Source of the DNA: Bacteroidota bacterium
GTDB taxonomy: Bacteria > Bacteroidota > Bacteroidia > Bacteroidales > Tannerellaceae
DNA: 64,000 bases
Assembly (NCBI GenBank): GCA_023429375.1
Contig: JAEYVY010000005.1
Span: 62,001-126,000 of the forward strand
Direction: 5' to 3'
In this document: positions 9,178 through 19,134 of the stretch, piece by piece
Position numbering within the stretch: the stretch's first letter is position 1
How the letters are laid out: each line of letters begins with the position of its first letter
Made by a program: the position numbers and the translations under genes
Notes under the pieces: model-generated
What the model saw: only the letters and a program-made list of their open reading frames with translations
Database searches by the model: none
What the model was told of the DNA's origin: nothing

Positions 9178-10392
9178 TTAATTATTCAACTTAGCATCCA
9201 TTTCTTCAAATTTTTCGCCCATATCCAGATTATAATAGATACCGCGTAAAGCGATCATAAATTCTGTATTATCTGGTTGCAAACCATATGCTTTTTCGAA
9301 AAATGGCAATGCCTTTCTAAATAAATCTTTTGCTTTTGAAAGTTCTTCTTGATATAACTTAGCGTCATTAATCAAATTTGCTTCACCTTGTTTGTTAACT
9401 GCTTGGTTGTAGTAAACACGTCCCAAATTTGACAAGATATCTGTGTTTTCAGGATCTAATTGATTTGCTTTTGCAAAAGCTTCTTCTGCTTTAGCATAAT
9501 CTTTAAAACCTGTTTCATAAACACGACCCAACACATCATATAATTGTGCGTTGTTTGGTTCATTAGCGATTGCTGTATTCAAGAATTCAACAGCTTTATC
9601 ATTTCTGTTTGAATAAATGTATGTATTGATAAGGTTAAGAAGATAATATTTTTCTTCTGGGAATTTTTTCAAACCTTCTTCAAGAGTCTTTTCAAAGTTT
9701 ACACTGTCTTTTGCTTGTTCGTATTCGTAGCAAAGATACTGATAAACATCGTTTTGTCTGAATTCAGTATTTTTTGCGCGTTCCAACGCTTGAATAGCTT
9801 TCTGTGAGTCACCCAATTGAGTGGCAGCTACTGCAGCATAGAATTGAACTGTCATAAAGTTTGAGTCTCTTTCAGCTACCTTTTCTCCCTTGAACATAGG
9901 CAGATCAGAAATTTCAAGGTATTGTTCGAAGAATTCATAAGCTTTATTGTAGTCTCTTTGATCAAAATAATAAGCACCACCATTGATATAATAGATATGG
10001 TTAGCACTTAAAATGCTCTTGATATCTTTAGTATGCTTAGGTTTCACTTTTCCTTTTGCATCAGGAAGTTGATCCAATTCATAAGCTTTCTTGAAGTAAG
10101 GAAGGATATTTCCCAAAGCTTCATACATCACTGGTTCATTAGGAGTAGTTCCCAAGATTTGTTTTGTTCTTTCAGCACTGAATTGTTGGTCTTCAATAAA
10201 ACCTGCAACAAACCAGGTTTTAGGGTCATTCTTTGTCTCTTCGTTCTCCAAAGCTCCTTTGATTAGACTTCTTGCATCTGCAAAATCCTTATTTGCTTTT
10301 GCTAGGCTCTGAGCTTCATTAACGGCTTTTTTTTGGGCGAAAGCTGCTGTTGTTACTACACATAGAGCAACGGTAAGTAATACTCGTTTCAT
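9178..10392 (-). CDS. Secreted tetratricopeptide-repeat protein
   Basis: A 404-aa protein with a clear signal peptide (MKRVLLTVALCVVTTAAFAQ, cleavage before KKA) and TPR-type helix pairs across most of the mature part, e.g. AYEFFEQYLEISD, KAIQALERAKNTEF, AVEFLNTAIANEPNNAQLYDVLG and AEEAFAKANQLDPENTDILSNLG. TPR arrays act as protein-protein scaffolds; a periplasmic location is inferred. It starts 33 nt after the gyrA stop, so it may be partly co-transcribed with gyrA. No enzymatic motif. Confidence 0.88.
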   Translation of the reverse strand: MKRVLLTVALCVVTTAAFAQKKAVNEAQSLAKANKDFADARSLIKGALENEETKNDPKTWFVAGFIEDQQFSAERTKQILGTTPNEPVMYEALGNILPYFKKAYELDQLPDAKGKVKPKHTKDIKSILSANHIYYINGGAYYFDQRDYNKAYEFFEQYLEISDLPMFKGEKVAERDSNFMTVQFYAAVAATQLGDSQKAIQALERAKNTEFRQNDVYQYLCYEYEQAKDSVNFEKTLEEGLKKFPEEKYYLLNLINTYIYSNRNDKAVEFLNTAIANEPNNAQLYDVLGRVYETGFKDYAKAEEAFAKANQLDPENTDILSNLGRVYYNQAVNKQGEANLINDAKLYQEELSKAKDLFRKALPFFEKAYGLQPDNTEFMIALRGIYYNLDMGEKFEEMDAKLNN

Positions 10393-10425
10393 TACAATTA
10401 TAAATTTGAAAATTAATATTTTAAA

Positions 10426-12996
10426 TTATACTTCGGTTTCCGGAGTATCTGTCGAATCAAAAGTATCGCTCACTTTATCGTCAATATCATTTCCCGGATA
10501 CTTTTCTTCTGATTCTGACTCTGATAACACTTTGCAGACTGATGCAATTTGATCATTTCGTTTTCCTAAATTAATCAACCTCACACCTTGAGTTGCTCGG
10601 CCTATTACGCTTAATTCGGAAACACTAACGCGAATTGTTATACCTGACTTATTGATAATCATCAAGTCGTTTTCATCCGTCACATTCTTAAAGGCGACTA
10701 ATTTACCTGTTTTTTCTGTTATATTCAACGTTTTAACACCTTTTCCTCCACGACTTGTAATTCGATAGATTGGTTCGCCGTCTTCATCGTCAAGTGCCGT
10801 ACGTTTACCATATCCATATTCAGATACAACCAGTATAGTATCAGGGACTTTTCCTTCCTTTTTCTTTATGCAAACCATGCCTACGACTTCATCGTTTGCA
10901 TCATCGGCAAGACGCATACCCCGTACTCCGGTAGCGATACGTCCCATTTCACGAACTTCTGACTCATGGAAACGAATTGCTCTACCATTTCTGCTGGCAA
11001 TCAAGACTTCATTATTACCATTTGTCATACATACACCTATCAATCCATCGTCGTCACGTAATGTAATGGCATTTACACCATTCTGTCGTGGTCTTGAATA
11101 GGCCTCAAGGCAAGTCTTCTTAATGATACCTTTACGCGTACAGAATAATAAATAATGAGAATTGATAAATTCTTTATCTGTCGTCAATTTCTTCACGCGA
11201 ATAAAGGCATTCACCTTATCTCCCGGTTCTATATTTAAAAGGTTTTGTATAGCTCTGCCCTTCGAGTTTTTAGTTCCTTCCGGAATATCATATACTTTAA
11301 GCCAATAACATCTTCCCTTAGCCGTAAATATCAACAAAGTGGCATGCATAGATGCAGGATAGATGTATTCTACAAAGTCTTCATCACGCGTTTCAGAACC
11401 TTTTGCTCCAACACCTCCTCTTCCTTGCGCACGGAATTCGCTAAGTGGAGTACGTTTGATATAGCCCAGATGTGAAATAGTGATAATCATTTCGTCATCC
11501 GCATAGAAATCTTCCGGATTTAGTTCTTCTGAAGCATAAACAATATCCGTTTTACGCTCATCGCCGTATTTATCTTTTATCTCCTGTATTTCATCTTTGA
11601 TCACCTGCATGCAGACGTCTTCATTCGCCAGGATTTCATTCAAATAGGCAATCAACTTCTCTATTTCTTCATATTCTGCACGAAGCTTGCTTTGTTCAAG
11701 TCCGGTCAACTGACGCAAGCGCATTTCAACAATAGCACGTGCTTGTATATCGGTCAAGTTAAACGTTGCGATCAATGCTTCAATTGCTTCTTGCGGACTT
11801 TTTGATCCACGAATGATAGCAATTACCTGATCGATATTGTCAGATGCTATGATTAAGCCTTGTAATATATGAGCGCGTTCTTCTGCTTTCTTCAGCTCAA
11901 AACGTGTTCTGCGAATAACAACTTCCTTTCTATGATCAACAAATGCTTTGATCATATCCTTCAGATTCAACTGACGAGGTCTACCATTTACCAGTGCAAT
12001 ATTATTGACACTGAATGATGATTGTAAGGCAGTGAGTTTGTATAGTTTATTCAAAACCACCCCTGAGTTGGCATCTCTCTTAACATCCACAACAATACGC
12101 ATACCAGAACGGTCGGATTCGTCGTTGACATTAGAAATACCTTCAATTCGCTTTTCATTAACCAGTTCAGCAATATTCTTGATTAATTCAGCTTTGTTAA
12201 CTAGGTATGGAATCTCTGTGATTACAATTTTTTCATGATTTTCTTCAGTCTCAATTATCGCTTTTCCACGTAGAATTATTCTTCCGCGCCCTGTTTCAAA
12301 AGCTTCTTTCACTCCGGCATATCCGTAGATAGTTGCACCGGTAGGGAAATCAGGAGCTTTGACATACTTCATCAATTCCTCGATCGTAATCTCTCCGCGA
12401 CTATCGATATAGGCCATAGAAGCATCCAAAACCTCACTCATATTATGAGGTGGCATATTAGTAGCCATACCTACGGCAATACCAGATGCACCGTTCACTA
12501 ACAAGTTAGGGATACGTGTTGGAAGTACTGTCGGTTCTTTTAGTGTATCGTCAAAGTTTAATTGAAAATCGACTGTATCTTTATCAATGTCACGAAGCAT
12601 CTCCTCAGCCAGCTTGCTTAACCGGGCTTCGGTATAACGCATCGCTGCAGGACTATCTCCATCTACCGACCCAAAGTTCCCCTGTCCGTCAACCAATGGA
12701 TAGCGCAACGACCATACTTGAGCCATACGAACCATAGCAAAATAAACAGAAGAGTCACCATGTGGGTGGTATTTACCTAAAACTTCACCAACAATTCTCG
12801 CAGATTTTTTATAAGGTTTATCGGATGTATTACCCAATTCATTCATACCGAATAAAACGCGGCGATGAACCGGTTTAAAACCATCCCTTACATCAGGAAG
12901 AGCACGAGAAACAATCACAGACATTGAATAATCAATGTAAGCCGATTTCATTTCTTCCTCGATGTTTATCTTAATAATCCTATCTTGATCAACCAT
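10426..12996 (-). CDS. gyrA: DNA gyrase subunit A
   Basis: Type II topoisomerase subunit that cleaves and rejoins DNA during negative supercoiling. The 856-aa protein has the catalytic tyrosine Y121 in AAMRYTEARLS, and six C-terminal beta-pinwheel blades with the gyrase-specific GyrA box QGRGGVGAKG, which separates it from ParC. The tail is acidic. In the quinolone region (HPHGDSSVYF, 77-86) the position equivalent to E. coli Ser83 is serine (S82), so no classic resistance change is seen there; the position equivalent to Asp87 is phenylalanine (F86). Confidence 0.97.
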   Translation of the reverse strand: MVDQDRIIKINIEEEMKSAYIDYSMSVIVSRALPDVRDGFKPVHRRVLFGMNELGNTSDKPYKKSARIVGEVLGKYHPHGDSSVYFAMVRMAQVWSLRYPLVDGQGNFGSVDGDSPAAMRYTEARLSKLAEEMLRDIDKDTVDFQLNFDDTLKEPTVLPTRIPNLLVNGASGIAVGMATNMPPHNMSEVLDASMAYIDSRGEITIEELMKYVKAPDFPTGATIYGYAGVKEAFETGRGRIILRGKAIIETEENHEKIVITEIPYLVNKAELIKNIAELVNEKRIEGISNVNDESDRSGMRIVVDVKRDANSGVVLNKLYKLTALQSSFSVNNIALVNGRPRQLNLKDMIKAFVDHRKEVVIRRTRFELKKAEERAHILQGLIIASDNIDQVIAIIRGSKSPQEAIEALIATFNLTDIQARAIVEMRLRQLTGLEQSKLRAEYEEIEKLIAYLNEILANEDVCMQVIKDEIQEIKDKYGDERKTDIVYASEELNPEDFYADDEMIITISHLGYIKRTPLSEFRAQGRGGVGAKGSETRDEDFVEYIYPASMHATLLIFTAKGRCYWLKVYDIPEGTKNSKGRAIQNLLNIEPGDKVNAFIRVKKLTTDKEFINSHYLLFCTRKGIIKKTCLEAYSRPRQNGVNAITLRDDDGLIGVCMTNGNNEVLIASRNGRAIRFHESEVREMGRIATGVRGMRLADDANDEVVGMVCIKKKEGKVPDTILVVSEYGYGKRTALDDEDGEPIYRITSRGGKGVKTLNITEKTGKLVAFKNVTDENDLMIINKSGITIRVSVSELSVIGRATQGVRLINLGKRNDQIASVCKVLSESESEEKYPGNDIDDKVSDTFDSTDTPETEV

Positions 12997-13153
12997 TTAG
13001 TTTTTTATTAATTACAATCAATATCCAACCCTCAAAAAGTGCACTAAGGTAAGGCTTTTCCGCATATTCTGAAAGAAATTAAAACCTTTTTAGCTTTCTT
13101 TCAAACCTCTCAATACATCAAGCCATACTTGATTCACTGATTAAAACAACATA

Positions 13154-13161
13154 CAAAGATA
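13154..13161 (-). promoter_or_regulatory. Candidate -7 box for gyrA
   Basis: CAAAGATA on the plus strand reads TATCTTTG on the minus strand (TAnnTTTG), 158 nt upstream of the gyrA ATG. No convincing -33 element at the standard spacing, so this is tentative. Confidence 0.35.
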
Positions 13162-13276
13162 ATAAAAAACAATTAGCTGATTTATCAACGGTCCATGCGG
13201 CATATTACACCATCCCTAACATTAATTAAAAACATAGGTATGAAAAAAAATAATCATCTCTAAGTTTTTCTATTTC

Positions 13277-13331
13277 CATATATATAGTAAAACTTTTCTA
13301 CATATATAGTAAAGTTTTTCCACATATATAG
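13277..13331. repeat. Three CATATATAG cores at exact 22-nt spacing
   Basis: The 524-nt gap between gyrA and lpdA holds three cores ending at 13287, 13309 and 13331, so the phase is 22 nt each time. The first core is two bases longer (CATATATATAG). Each is followed by an A-run and preceded by a T-run plus C. The remainder of the gap (12997-13520) shows only AT-rich sequence and the gyrA promoter candidate. Two helical turns per repeat suggest a protein-binding array or intrinsically bent DNA upstream of the dehydrogenase operon. Confidence 0.6.
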
Positions 13332-13520
13332 AAAAAGATAATCATTGGGAACGTTTTAAAAAATTATCAGTATATTTACATTGAATCACAGTAATGATTT
13401 TGATAATAGTCATTGGTATGTTACATAATATATAAATAATGTAGAATGGTTTAACTTATTTCTTGTTTGTTTGTTACTTAATTAAATTAATATGTTTTAT
13501 ACACAAATAATAATATATCC

Positions 13521-14870
13521 ATGGAATACGATTTAGCAATTATCGGAGGAGGTCCGGCCGGATATAATGCAGCTGAAAAAGCAGCGTTAGGCGGTCTTAA
13601 AACTGTTCTTTTTGAACGTAATGCAGTTGGTGGTGTTTGTTTGAATGAAGGATGTATCCCTACAAAGACTTTGTTGTATTCAGCAAAGACATTAGACAGC
13701 ATCAAGGCTGCTGATAAGTATGGAATCATAGCTGGAGGCACTCCTTCTTTTGATTTAGATAAGATTATTAATCGTAAGAATAAAGTTGTTCGCAAACTAA
13801 CTGCGGGAGTTCGCTCAAAACTTAGTTTCAGTGGTGTAGAAGTTGTTCAGGGAACAGCAACCATTACTGGTGAAGAACATGAAACCATTCATATTTCTTG
13901 TAACGAACATATCTATAGTGTTAAATATGTATTGGTATGTACCGGTTCTGAAACGGTTATCCCTCCTATCCCAGGTTTGGCTGATGTACCTTATTGGACA
14001 TCAAAAGAAGCACTAGATTCAAAAGAATTGCCTAAATCATTGGCTATAATCGGTGGTGGTGTAATCGGTATTGAATTTGCTTCTTTCTTCAACAGCATGG
14101 GAGTTACCGTTCATGTGATTGAAATGATGCCGGAAATTTTGGGTGCTATGGATAAGGAAACTTCTGCCATGTTACGTCAGGATTACGCCAAACGCGGTGT
14201 TAAGTTCCTTTTGGGTACCAAAGTTGTAGGTGTTACCAGCCAAGGTGTACAAGTAGAAAAAGACGGCAAGACGGATACTATCGAAGCTGATCGTATTTTG
14301 GTTAGTGTAGGAAGACGTGCAAATATCCAAAACATAGGATTAGAGACGGTCAACGTTGAACTTCTTCGCAACGGGGTGAAGGTAAACGAATATATGCAAA
14401 CCTGCAATCCGCGTATTTATGCTGCAGGTGATATCACGGGATACTCCCTATTGGCGCATACTGCCATTCGCGAGGGTGAAGTAGCTATTAGTCATATCCT
14501 TGGTGAAAACGATCCGATGAGCTATAAAGCAATTCCGGGCGTAGTTTATACAAACCCTGAAATTGCAGGTGTAGGCAAAACTGAAGAAGAGTTGAAAGCA
14601 GAAGGTATTCCTTACCGTGTATTGAAACTCCCAATGGCTTATTCCGGACGTTTTGTTGCCGAAAATGAAACAGGTTCAGGACTTTGCAAGATAATCGTTG
14701 ATTCAGAAGATAGAATTATTGGCTGCCACCTGTTGGGTAATCCTGCTTCGGAATTAATCGTATTGGCCGCTGTTGCCATCGACAACGGTTCTACTGTCGA
14801 AGAGTTCAGAAAACATGTTTATCCTCATCCTACTGTTGGAGAGATTATTCATGAAACGTTGTTTTCTTAA
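13521..14870 (+). CDS. lpdA: Dihydrolipoyl dehydrogenase (E3)
   Basis: FAD-dependent disulfide oxidoreductase that re-oxidises dihydrolipoamide of 2-oxoacid dehydrogenase complexes. The 449-aa protein has the FAD GGGPAGY motif at the N-terminus, the redox disulfide GGVCLNEGCIPT (about residues 37-48), an NAD-binding GGGVIGIEFASF motif, the second FAD motif AAGDITGYSLLAHTA, and the C-terminal His-Glu dyad region HPHPTVGEIIHE. It is the first gene of an operon with lplA, E2, E1 and flavodoxin, so it is probably E3 of that complex. Confidence 0.96.
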   Translation: MEYDLAIIGGGPAGYNAAEKAALGGLKTVLFERNAVGGVCLNEGCIPTKTLLYSAKTLDSIKAADKYGIIAGGTPSFDLDKIINRKNKVVRKLTAGVRSKLSFSGVEVVQGTATITGEEHETIHISCNEHIYSVKYVLVCTGSETVIPPIPGLADVPYWTSKEALDSKELPKSLAIIGGGVIGIEFASFFNSMGVTVHVIEMMPEILGAMDKETSAMLRQDYAKRGVKFLLGTKVVGVTSQGVQVEKDGKTDTIEADRILVSVGRRANIQNIGLETVNVELLRNGVKVNEYMQTCNPRIYAAGDITGYSLLAHTAIREGEVAISHILGENDPMSYKAIPGVVYTNPEIAGVGKTEEELKAEGIPYRVLKLPMAYSGRFVAENETGSGLCKIIVDSEDRIIGCHLLGNPASELIVLAAVAIDNGSTVEEFRKHVYPHPTVGEIIHETLFS

Positions 14871-14879
14871 TGACAGCAA

Positions 14880-15614
14880 ATGCATTGTATAGACAATCGA
14901 CTAACTGACGTTTATTTTAACTTGGCTGCCGAAGAGTATCTGCTTAAGCATACAGACAAAAATGTATTTATGCTTTGGCAAAGTGAACCTGCCGTAGTGA
15001 TTGGCAGGCATCAAGAACTTTTCGACGAGGTGAATACAACGTTTGCAGACGAGAAACAAATAAAAATAGCCCGCCGCTTCTCTGGTGGCGGTGCTGTTTT
15101 TCATGATTTAGGAAACCTCAACCTTACCTTTATTGAGACAAATGCTACAGTCGATTTTGATGTTTATTCTCAACGAATGATCGATATGCTCGCTTCTTTA
15201 GGAATAAAAGCTACTGTAGATGAAAGACGAGGACTCCACATCGATGGACTGAAGATTTCCGGAAGCGCTCAAAGTATTTATAAAGACCGCGTGCTATTTC
15301 ATGCTACCCTATTATTTTCATCAGACCTGGAGCACCTGAATGGTTCGTTAGCCGGTAATCCGAATGGGATTATCACCAGACCTAAACGTAAAATCGCTGT
15401 TAAATCTGTAAAAAGTCCGGTTACAAACATTTCGAATCATCTTCCCTCGTCATTTTCTCTGGAAGATTTTAAAAACCATATCATCAGCTACTATACTAAT
15501 TCTGAAATTCAAAACCAATCCTACTTTTTCTCTTCTGATGATCTTTCCCTGATCGAACAGCTTCGGCATTCAAAATATGCTACAGAGAGCTGGATTTTCG
15601 ATGGCAAAATCTAA
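14880..15614 (+). CDS. lplA: Lipoate-protein ligase A family protein
   Basis: Attaches scavenged lipoate to lipoyl domains via lipoyl-AMP. The 244-aa protein shows the LplA/LipB-fold signature RRFSGGGAVFHDLGNLNLTF (about 61-80) and the adenylate-binding lysine region GLKISGSAQS. It begins 9 nt after lpdA. The position just upstream of the lipoyl-bearing E2 gene makes that E2 the obvious substrate. It is shorter than E. coli LplA (338 aa), so the C-terminal accessory domain is reduced or missing. Confidence 0.93.
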   Translation: MHCIDNRLTDVYFNLAAEEYLLKHTDKNVFMLWQSEPAVVIGRHQELFDEVNTTFADEKQIKIARRFSGGGAVFHDLGNLNLTFIETNATVDFDVYSQRMIDMLASLGIKATVDERRGLHIDGLKISGSAQSIYKDRVLFHATLLFSSDLEHLNGSLAGNPNGIITRPKRKIAVKSVKSPVTNISNHLPSSFSLEDFKNHIISYYTNSEIQNQSYFFSSDDLSLIEQLRHSKYATESWIFDGKI

Positions 15615-15717
15615 AAAAAATAAAGTACTGAAAACTTTATATATCCCGCTCTTGTTCAATGGGTGAACCCAATAATAATCATACACGCAAGAAGGGTTTA
15701 CTTATAAATCACAAATT

Positions 15718-17058
15718 ATGGCAACATTTGAAATAAAGATGCCCAAACTGGGCGAAAGTATCACAGAAGGCACGATCATCTCATGGTCTGTTAAAGAGGG
15801 TGATACCGTTAATGAAGACGATGTACTATTTGAAGTTAACACGGCTAAAGTAAGTGCTGAGATTCCTTCTCCCGTAGCCGGTAAAGTGTTGAAGCTATTG
15901 GCAAACGAGGGCGATACGATTGCCGTTGGTGTAGTAGTTGCTTTAATTCAATTGGATGGAGAAGAAGGTGAAGACACAACAACAGAACCCGCTAATGAGA
16001 CAGCATCTGCCAGCACACCGTCTGCAGAAAGTGCTACAACGCCTACCGTAGTTGAACCGGTTAAGAACACAAAGGGAAATGAAGACCGCTGGTATTCTCC
16101 TGTTGTACTTAGCAAAGCTCAAGAAGCCGGAATCGGTAAAGAGGAACTGGATGCCATTCCGGGAACCGGTTATCTGGGACGCCTAAGCAAGCGCGATATA
16201 GAAGCTTATATTGAAAGAAAGAAACAAGGAGTATCTGCTCCGCAAGCTGCACCAAAAGCAACTCCTGCTCCGCAAGCAGCTCCTGCACCAGTAGCCTCAG
16301 CTCCTCAACCATCACGTCCATCGGCTCCTACAGTTCCTTCAGTTCCTGTAGTTGCAGGTCCTGACGACGAGGTGATTCCTATGGATCCTGTTCGCCGTAT
16401 TATTGCCGACCGCATGAGCGAATCCAAAAAAGTATCTCCGCATGTGACTACCATCGTTGAGGTAGACGTTACTAAACTGGTACAATGGAGAGAAAAGAAT
16501 AAAGATGTTTTCAAACAACGTGAAGGGGTAAGCCTGACATTTATGTCGCCAATTACAGAAGCAACAGCCAAAGCTTTGAAAGATTTCCCAAGAATCAATT
16601 CTTCTGTTGACGGTTATAATATCATTCAAAAGAAACGAATCAATATCGGTATTGCCGTATCATTAGATAATGGCAACCTGATAGTTCCAGTAATAAAAGA
16701 TGCTGACAAACTAAGTCTCAGCGGTTTGGCCGTTGCCATCAGTGACGTGGCAAGTAAAGCCAGAAAGAACAAATTAATGCCGGATGATATCCAAGGCGGT
16801 ACATTTACAATCAGCAATTTCGGCTCTTTCAAGAGTATAATCAGTACACCTATCATCAATCAACCGGAAGTTGCCATTCTGGGTGTAGGTTCAATTGAAA
16901 AGAAACCAGCCGTAATAGAAACTCCGGAAGGCGATGTAATTGCTATACGTCATAAGATGTATCTGTCATTATCATTCGACCACCGTATTATCGATGGTTC
17001 ACTTGGAGGTGAATTTGTTCGCCGAATTGCAGATTATCTGGAAAACTGGAACGGTTAA
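15718..17058 (+). CDS. 2-oxoacid dehydrogenase E2 (dihydrolipoamide acyltransferase)
   Basis: Core acyltransferase of a lipoylated complex, 446 aa. One lipoyl domain (1-80) with the modified lysine K44 in NTAKVSAEI; the family's usual acidic residue before the lysine (DK) is alanine here. An E3/E1-binding domain follows (about 122-165, SPVVLSKAQEAGI...GRLSKRDIEAYI), then an Ala/Pro-rich linker (168-215) and the catalytic domain with the active-site HRIIDGSLGG (HxxxDG). The neighbouring fused E1 suggests a branched-chain-type or pyruvate complex; the acyl substrate cannot be decided. Confidence 0.94.
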   Translation: MATFEIKMPKLGESITEGTIISWSVKEGDTVNEDDVLFEVNTAKVSAEIPSPVAGKVLKLLANEGDTIAVGVVVALIQLDGEEGEDTTTEPANETASASTPSAESATTPTVVEPVKNTKGNEDRWYSPVVLSKAQEAGIGKEELDAIPGTGYLGRLSKRDIEAYIERKKQGVSAPQAAPKATPAPQAAPAPVASAPQPSRPSAPTVPSVPVVAGPDDEVIPMDPVRRIIADRMSESKKVSPHVTTIVEVDVTKLVQWREKNKDVFKQREGVSLTFMSPITEATAKALKDFPRINSSVDGYNIIQKKRINIGIAVSLDNGNLIVPVIKDADKLSLSGLAVAISDVASKARKNKLMPDDIQGGTFTISNFGSFKSIISTPIINQPEVAILGVGSIEKKPAVIETPEGDVIAIRHKMYLSLSFDHRIIDGSLGGEFVRRIADYLENWNG

Positions 17059-17077
17059 AACATCAAATTAAAGTAGC

Positions 17078-19111
17078 ATGAAAAAGTACGATATTAAAAC
17101 AACAGATAAAGAAACGTTAAAGAAATGGTTCCACCTGATGACCTTAGGGAGAGCAATCGATGAAAAAGCTCCGGCTTATCTATTGCAATCTCTTGGTTGG
17201 TCCTATCATGCCCCTTATGCTGGGCATGATGGCATTCAGCTGGCTGTAGGACAAGTATTCAAAAAGGGACAAGACTTTATGTTCCCTTATTACCGTGATA
17301 TGCTAACTGTCCTTTCTGCCGGAATCAGTGCGGAAGAAATCATTTTAAACGGGCTCTCAAAAGCAACTGATATTGCCAGTGGCGGACGTCATATGTCTAA
17401 TCACTTTGCAAAGGTAAACTGGCATATTGAAAACGTATCATCGGCTGTGGCCAGTCAAGATACGCATGCTGTCGGTGTGGCTCGTGCCATGGTTTATTAT
17501 AAACACAAAGGTGTAGCCATCACTTTACATGGTGAATCATCGACTTCCGAAGGCTATGTGTATGAAGCGATCAACGGCGCCAGCAACGAAAAACTACCTG
17601 TGATATTCGTAATACAGGATAATGGCTACGGCATTTCGGTTCCTAAAAAAGATCAGACGGCCAACCGTAAAGTGGCCGACAATTTCTCAGGAATGAAGAA
17701 TCTGAGAATTATCCACTGTAATGGTAAGGATGTGTTCGATTCTATGAACGCCATGACAGAAGCTCGCGAACATGCCATCAAGACGAGTTGTCCTGTTATC
17801 GTTCAAGCTAACTGCGTACGTATTGGTTCACACTCCAACTCAGACAAGCACACCCTTTATCGCGATGAAGAAGAGTTATCATATGTAAAAGCGGCAGACC
17901 CGTTGTTGAAGTTCCGTCGTTTGCTGTTGCGTTACAAACGTTTTACAGAAAGTGAACTGAAAGAAATTGAGGATGCAGCCAAGAAAGAACTAAGTGCAGC
18001 AAACCGCAAAGCTATTTCCGCTCCGGATCCGGATCCTAAAACAATTCATGACTTTGTACTTCCTGCTCCTTATGTACCTAAGGTATATGTGGACGGAACA
18101 CATAATAAAGAAGGTGAAAAGAAAAATCTGGTTACAGCTATTAATGAAACACTGAAGGCTGAATTTCGTCTGAATCCGGACACGTTCTTATTCGGACAAG
18201 ACGTGGCCAACCGTGACAAGGGTGGTGTGTTCAATGTTTCAAAAGGCATGCAACAAGAGTTCGGCCCCGAACGTATTTACAACGCTCCTATTGCGGAAGA
18301 TTATATTGTGGGTACGGCCAACGGTATGAGCCGCTTTAATCCGAAAATAAGAGTGGTTATCGAAGGTGCCGAGTTTGCGGATTACTTCTGGCCTGCTATG
18401 AATCAGTATGTGGAATGTACACACGATTACTGGAGAAGCAACGGACAGTTCTCGCCGAACATTACGCTTCGTCTGGCATCCGGTGGATATATTGGAGGTG
18501 GGCTTTACCACTCACAAAATATCGAAGGTGCGTTGACTACCCTACCTGGTGCACGTATTGTTTACCCTTCGTTTGCTGATGATGCAGCAGGGCTTTTACG
18601 TACAAGTCTACGTTCTGAAGGTCTCACCGTTTTCATGGAACCAAAGGCATTATACAATGCTGTTGAATCCTCTACTGTAGTACCCGATGACTTTGAAGTG
18701 CCATTCGGAAAGGCCAGAATTCGTCATGAAGGAAACGACCTTACATTGATCACATATGGCAACACAACTCATTTAAGTATTGCTGCTGCCAAACAATTAG
18801 CTCAAGAAGGCAAAGGCAAAATTGAAGTGATTGACCTTCGTTCACTTATTCCGCTCGACAAGGAGACTATCTTTGCTTCAGTTAAGAAAACCGGTAAGGT
18901 GTTAATCGTGCATGAAGACAAAGTCTTCTCAGGATTTGGTGCTGAGGTAGCAGCTACGATTGCAGACGAGATGTTCCGCTATTTGGATGCTCCTATCCAA
19001 CGTGTCGGTTCTACTTTCACACCGGTAGGATTCAATCCAATCTTGGAAAGAGCAATCCTTCCTAACACAGCATTGATCTACGACGCAGCAAAGAAACTAT
19101 TGGAATTTTAA
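17078..19111 (+). CDS. 2-oxoacid dehydrogenase E1, fused alpha-beta subunits
   Basis: Thiamine-diphosphate-dependent decarboxylase that acylates the E2 lipoyl group. At 677 aa it carries the alpha subunit (about 1-320) and beta subunit (about 345-677) in one chain, as is common in Bacteroidota. The TPP/Mg motif is GESSTSEG (152-159) with N182 in VIQDNGYGIS; the classical GDG is GES here. The beta half has EDYIVGTANGMS and PGARIVYPSFADDAAGLL. The stop of E2 is 20 nt upstream. Branched-chain 2-oxoacid dehydrogenase is the closest family type, but pyruvate cannot be excluded. Confidence 0.93.
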   Translation: MKKYDIKTTDKETLKKWFHLMTLGRAIDEKAPAYLLQSLGWSYHAPYAGHDGIQLAVGQVFKKGQDFMFPYYRDMLTVLSAGISAEEIILNGLSKATDIASGGRHMSNHFAKVNWHIENVSSAVASQDTHAVGVARAMVYYKHKGVAITLHGESSTSEGYVYEAINGASNEKLPVIFVIQDNGYGISVPKKDQTANRKVADNFSGMKNLRIIHCNGKDVFDSMNAMTEAREHAIKTSCPVIVQANCVRIGSHSNSDKHTLYRDEEELSYVKAADPLLKFRRLLLRYKRFTESELKEIEDAAKKELSAANRKAISAPDPDPKTIHDFVLPAPYVPKVYVDGTHNKEGEKKNLVTAINETLKAEFRLNPDTFLFGQDVANRDKGGVFNVSKGMQQEFGPERIYNAPIAEDYIVGTANGMSRFNPKIRVVIEGAEFADYFWPAMNQYVECTHDYWRSNGQFSPNITLRLASGGYIGGGLYHSQNIEGALTTLPGARIVYPSFADDAAGLLRTSLRSEGLTVFMEPKALYNAVESSTVVPDDFEVPFGKARIRHEGNDLTLITYGNTTHLSIAAAKQLAQEGKGKIEVIDLRSLIPLDKETIFASVKKTGKVLIVHEDKVFSGFGAEVAATIADEMFRYLDAPIQRVGSTFTPVGFNPILERAILPNTALIYDAAKKLLEF

Positions 19112-19134
19112 CTTTAACGATGTTTTAATTAATC

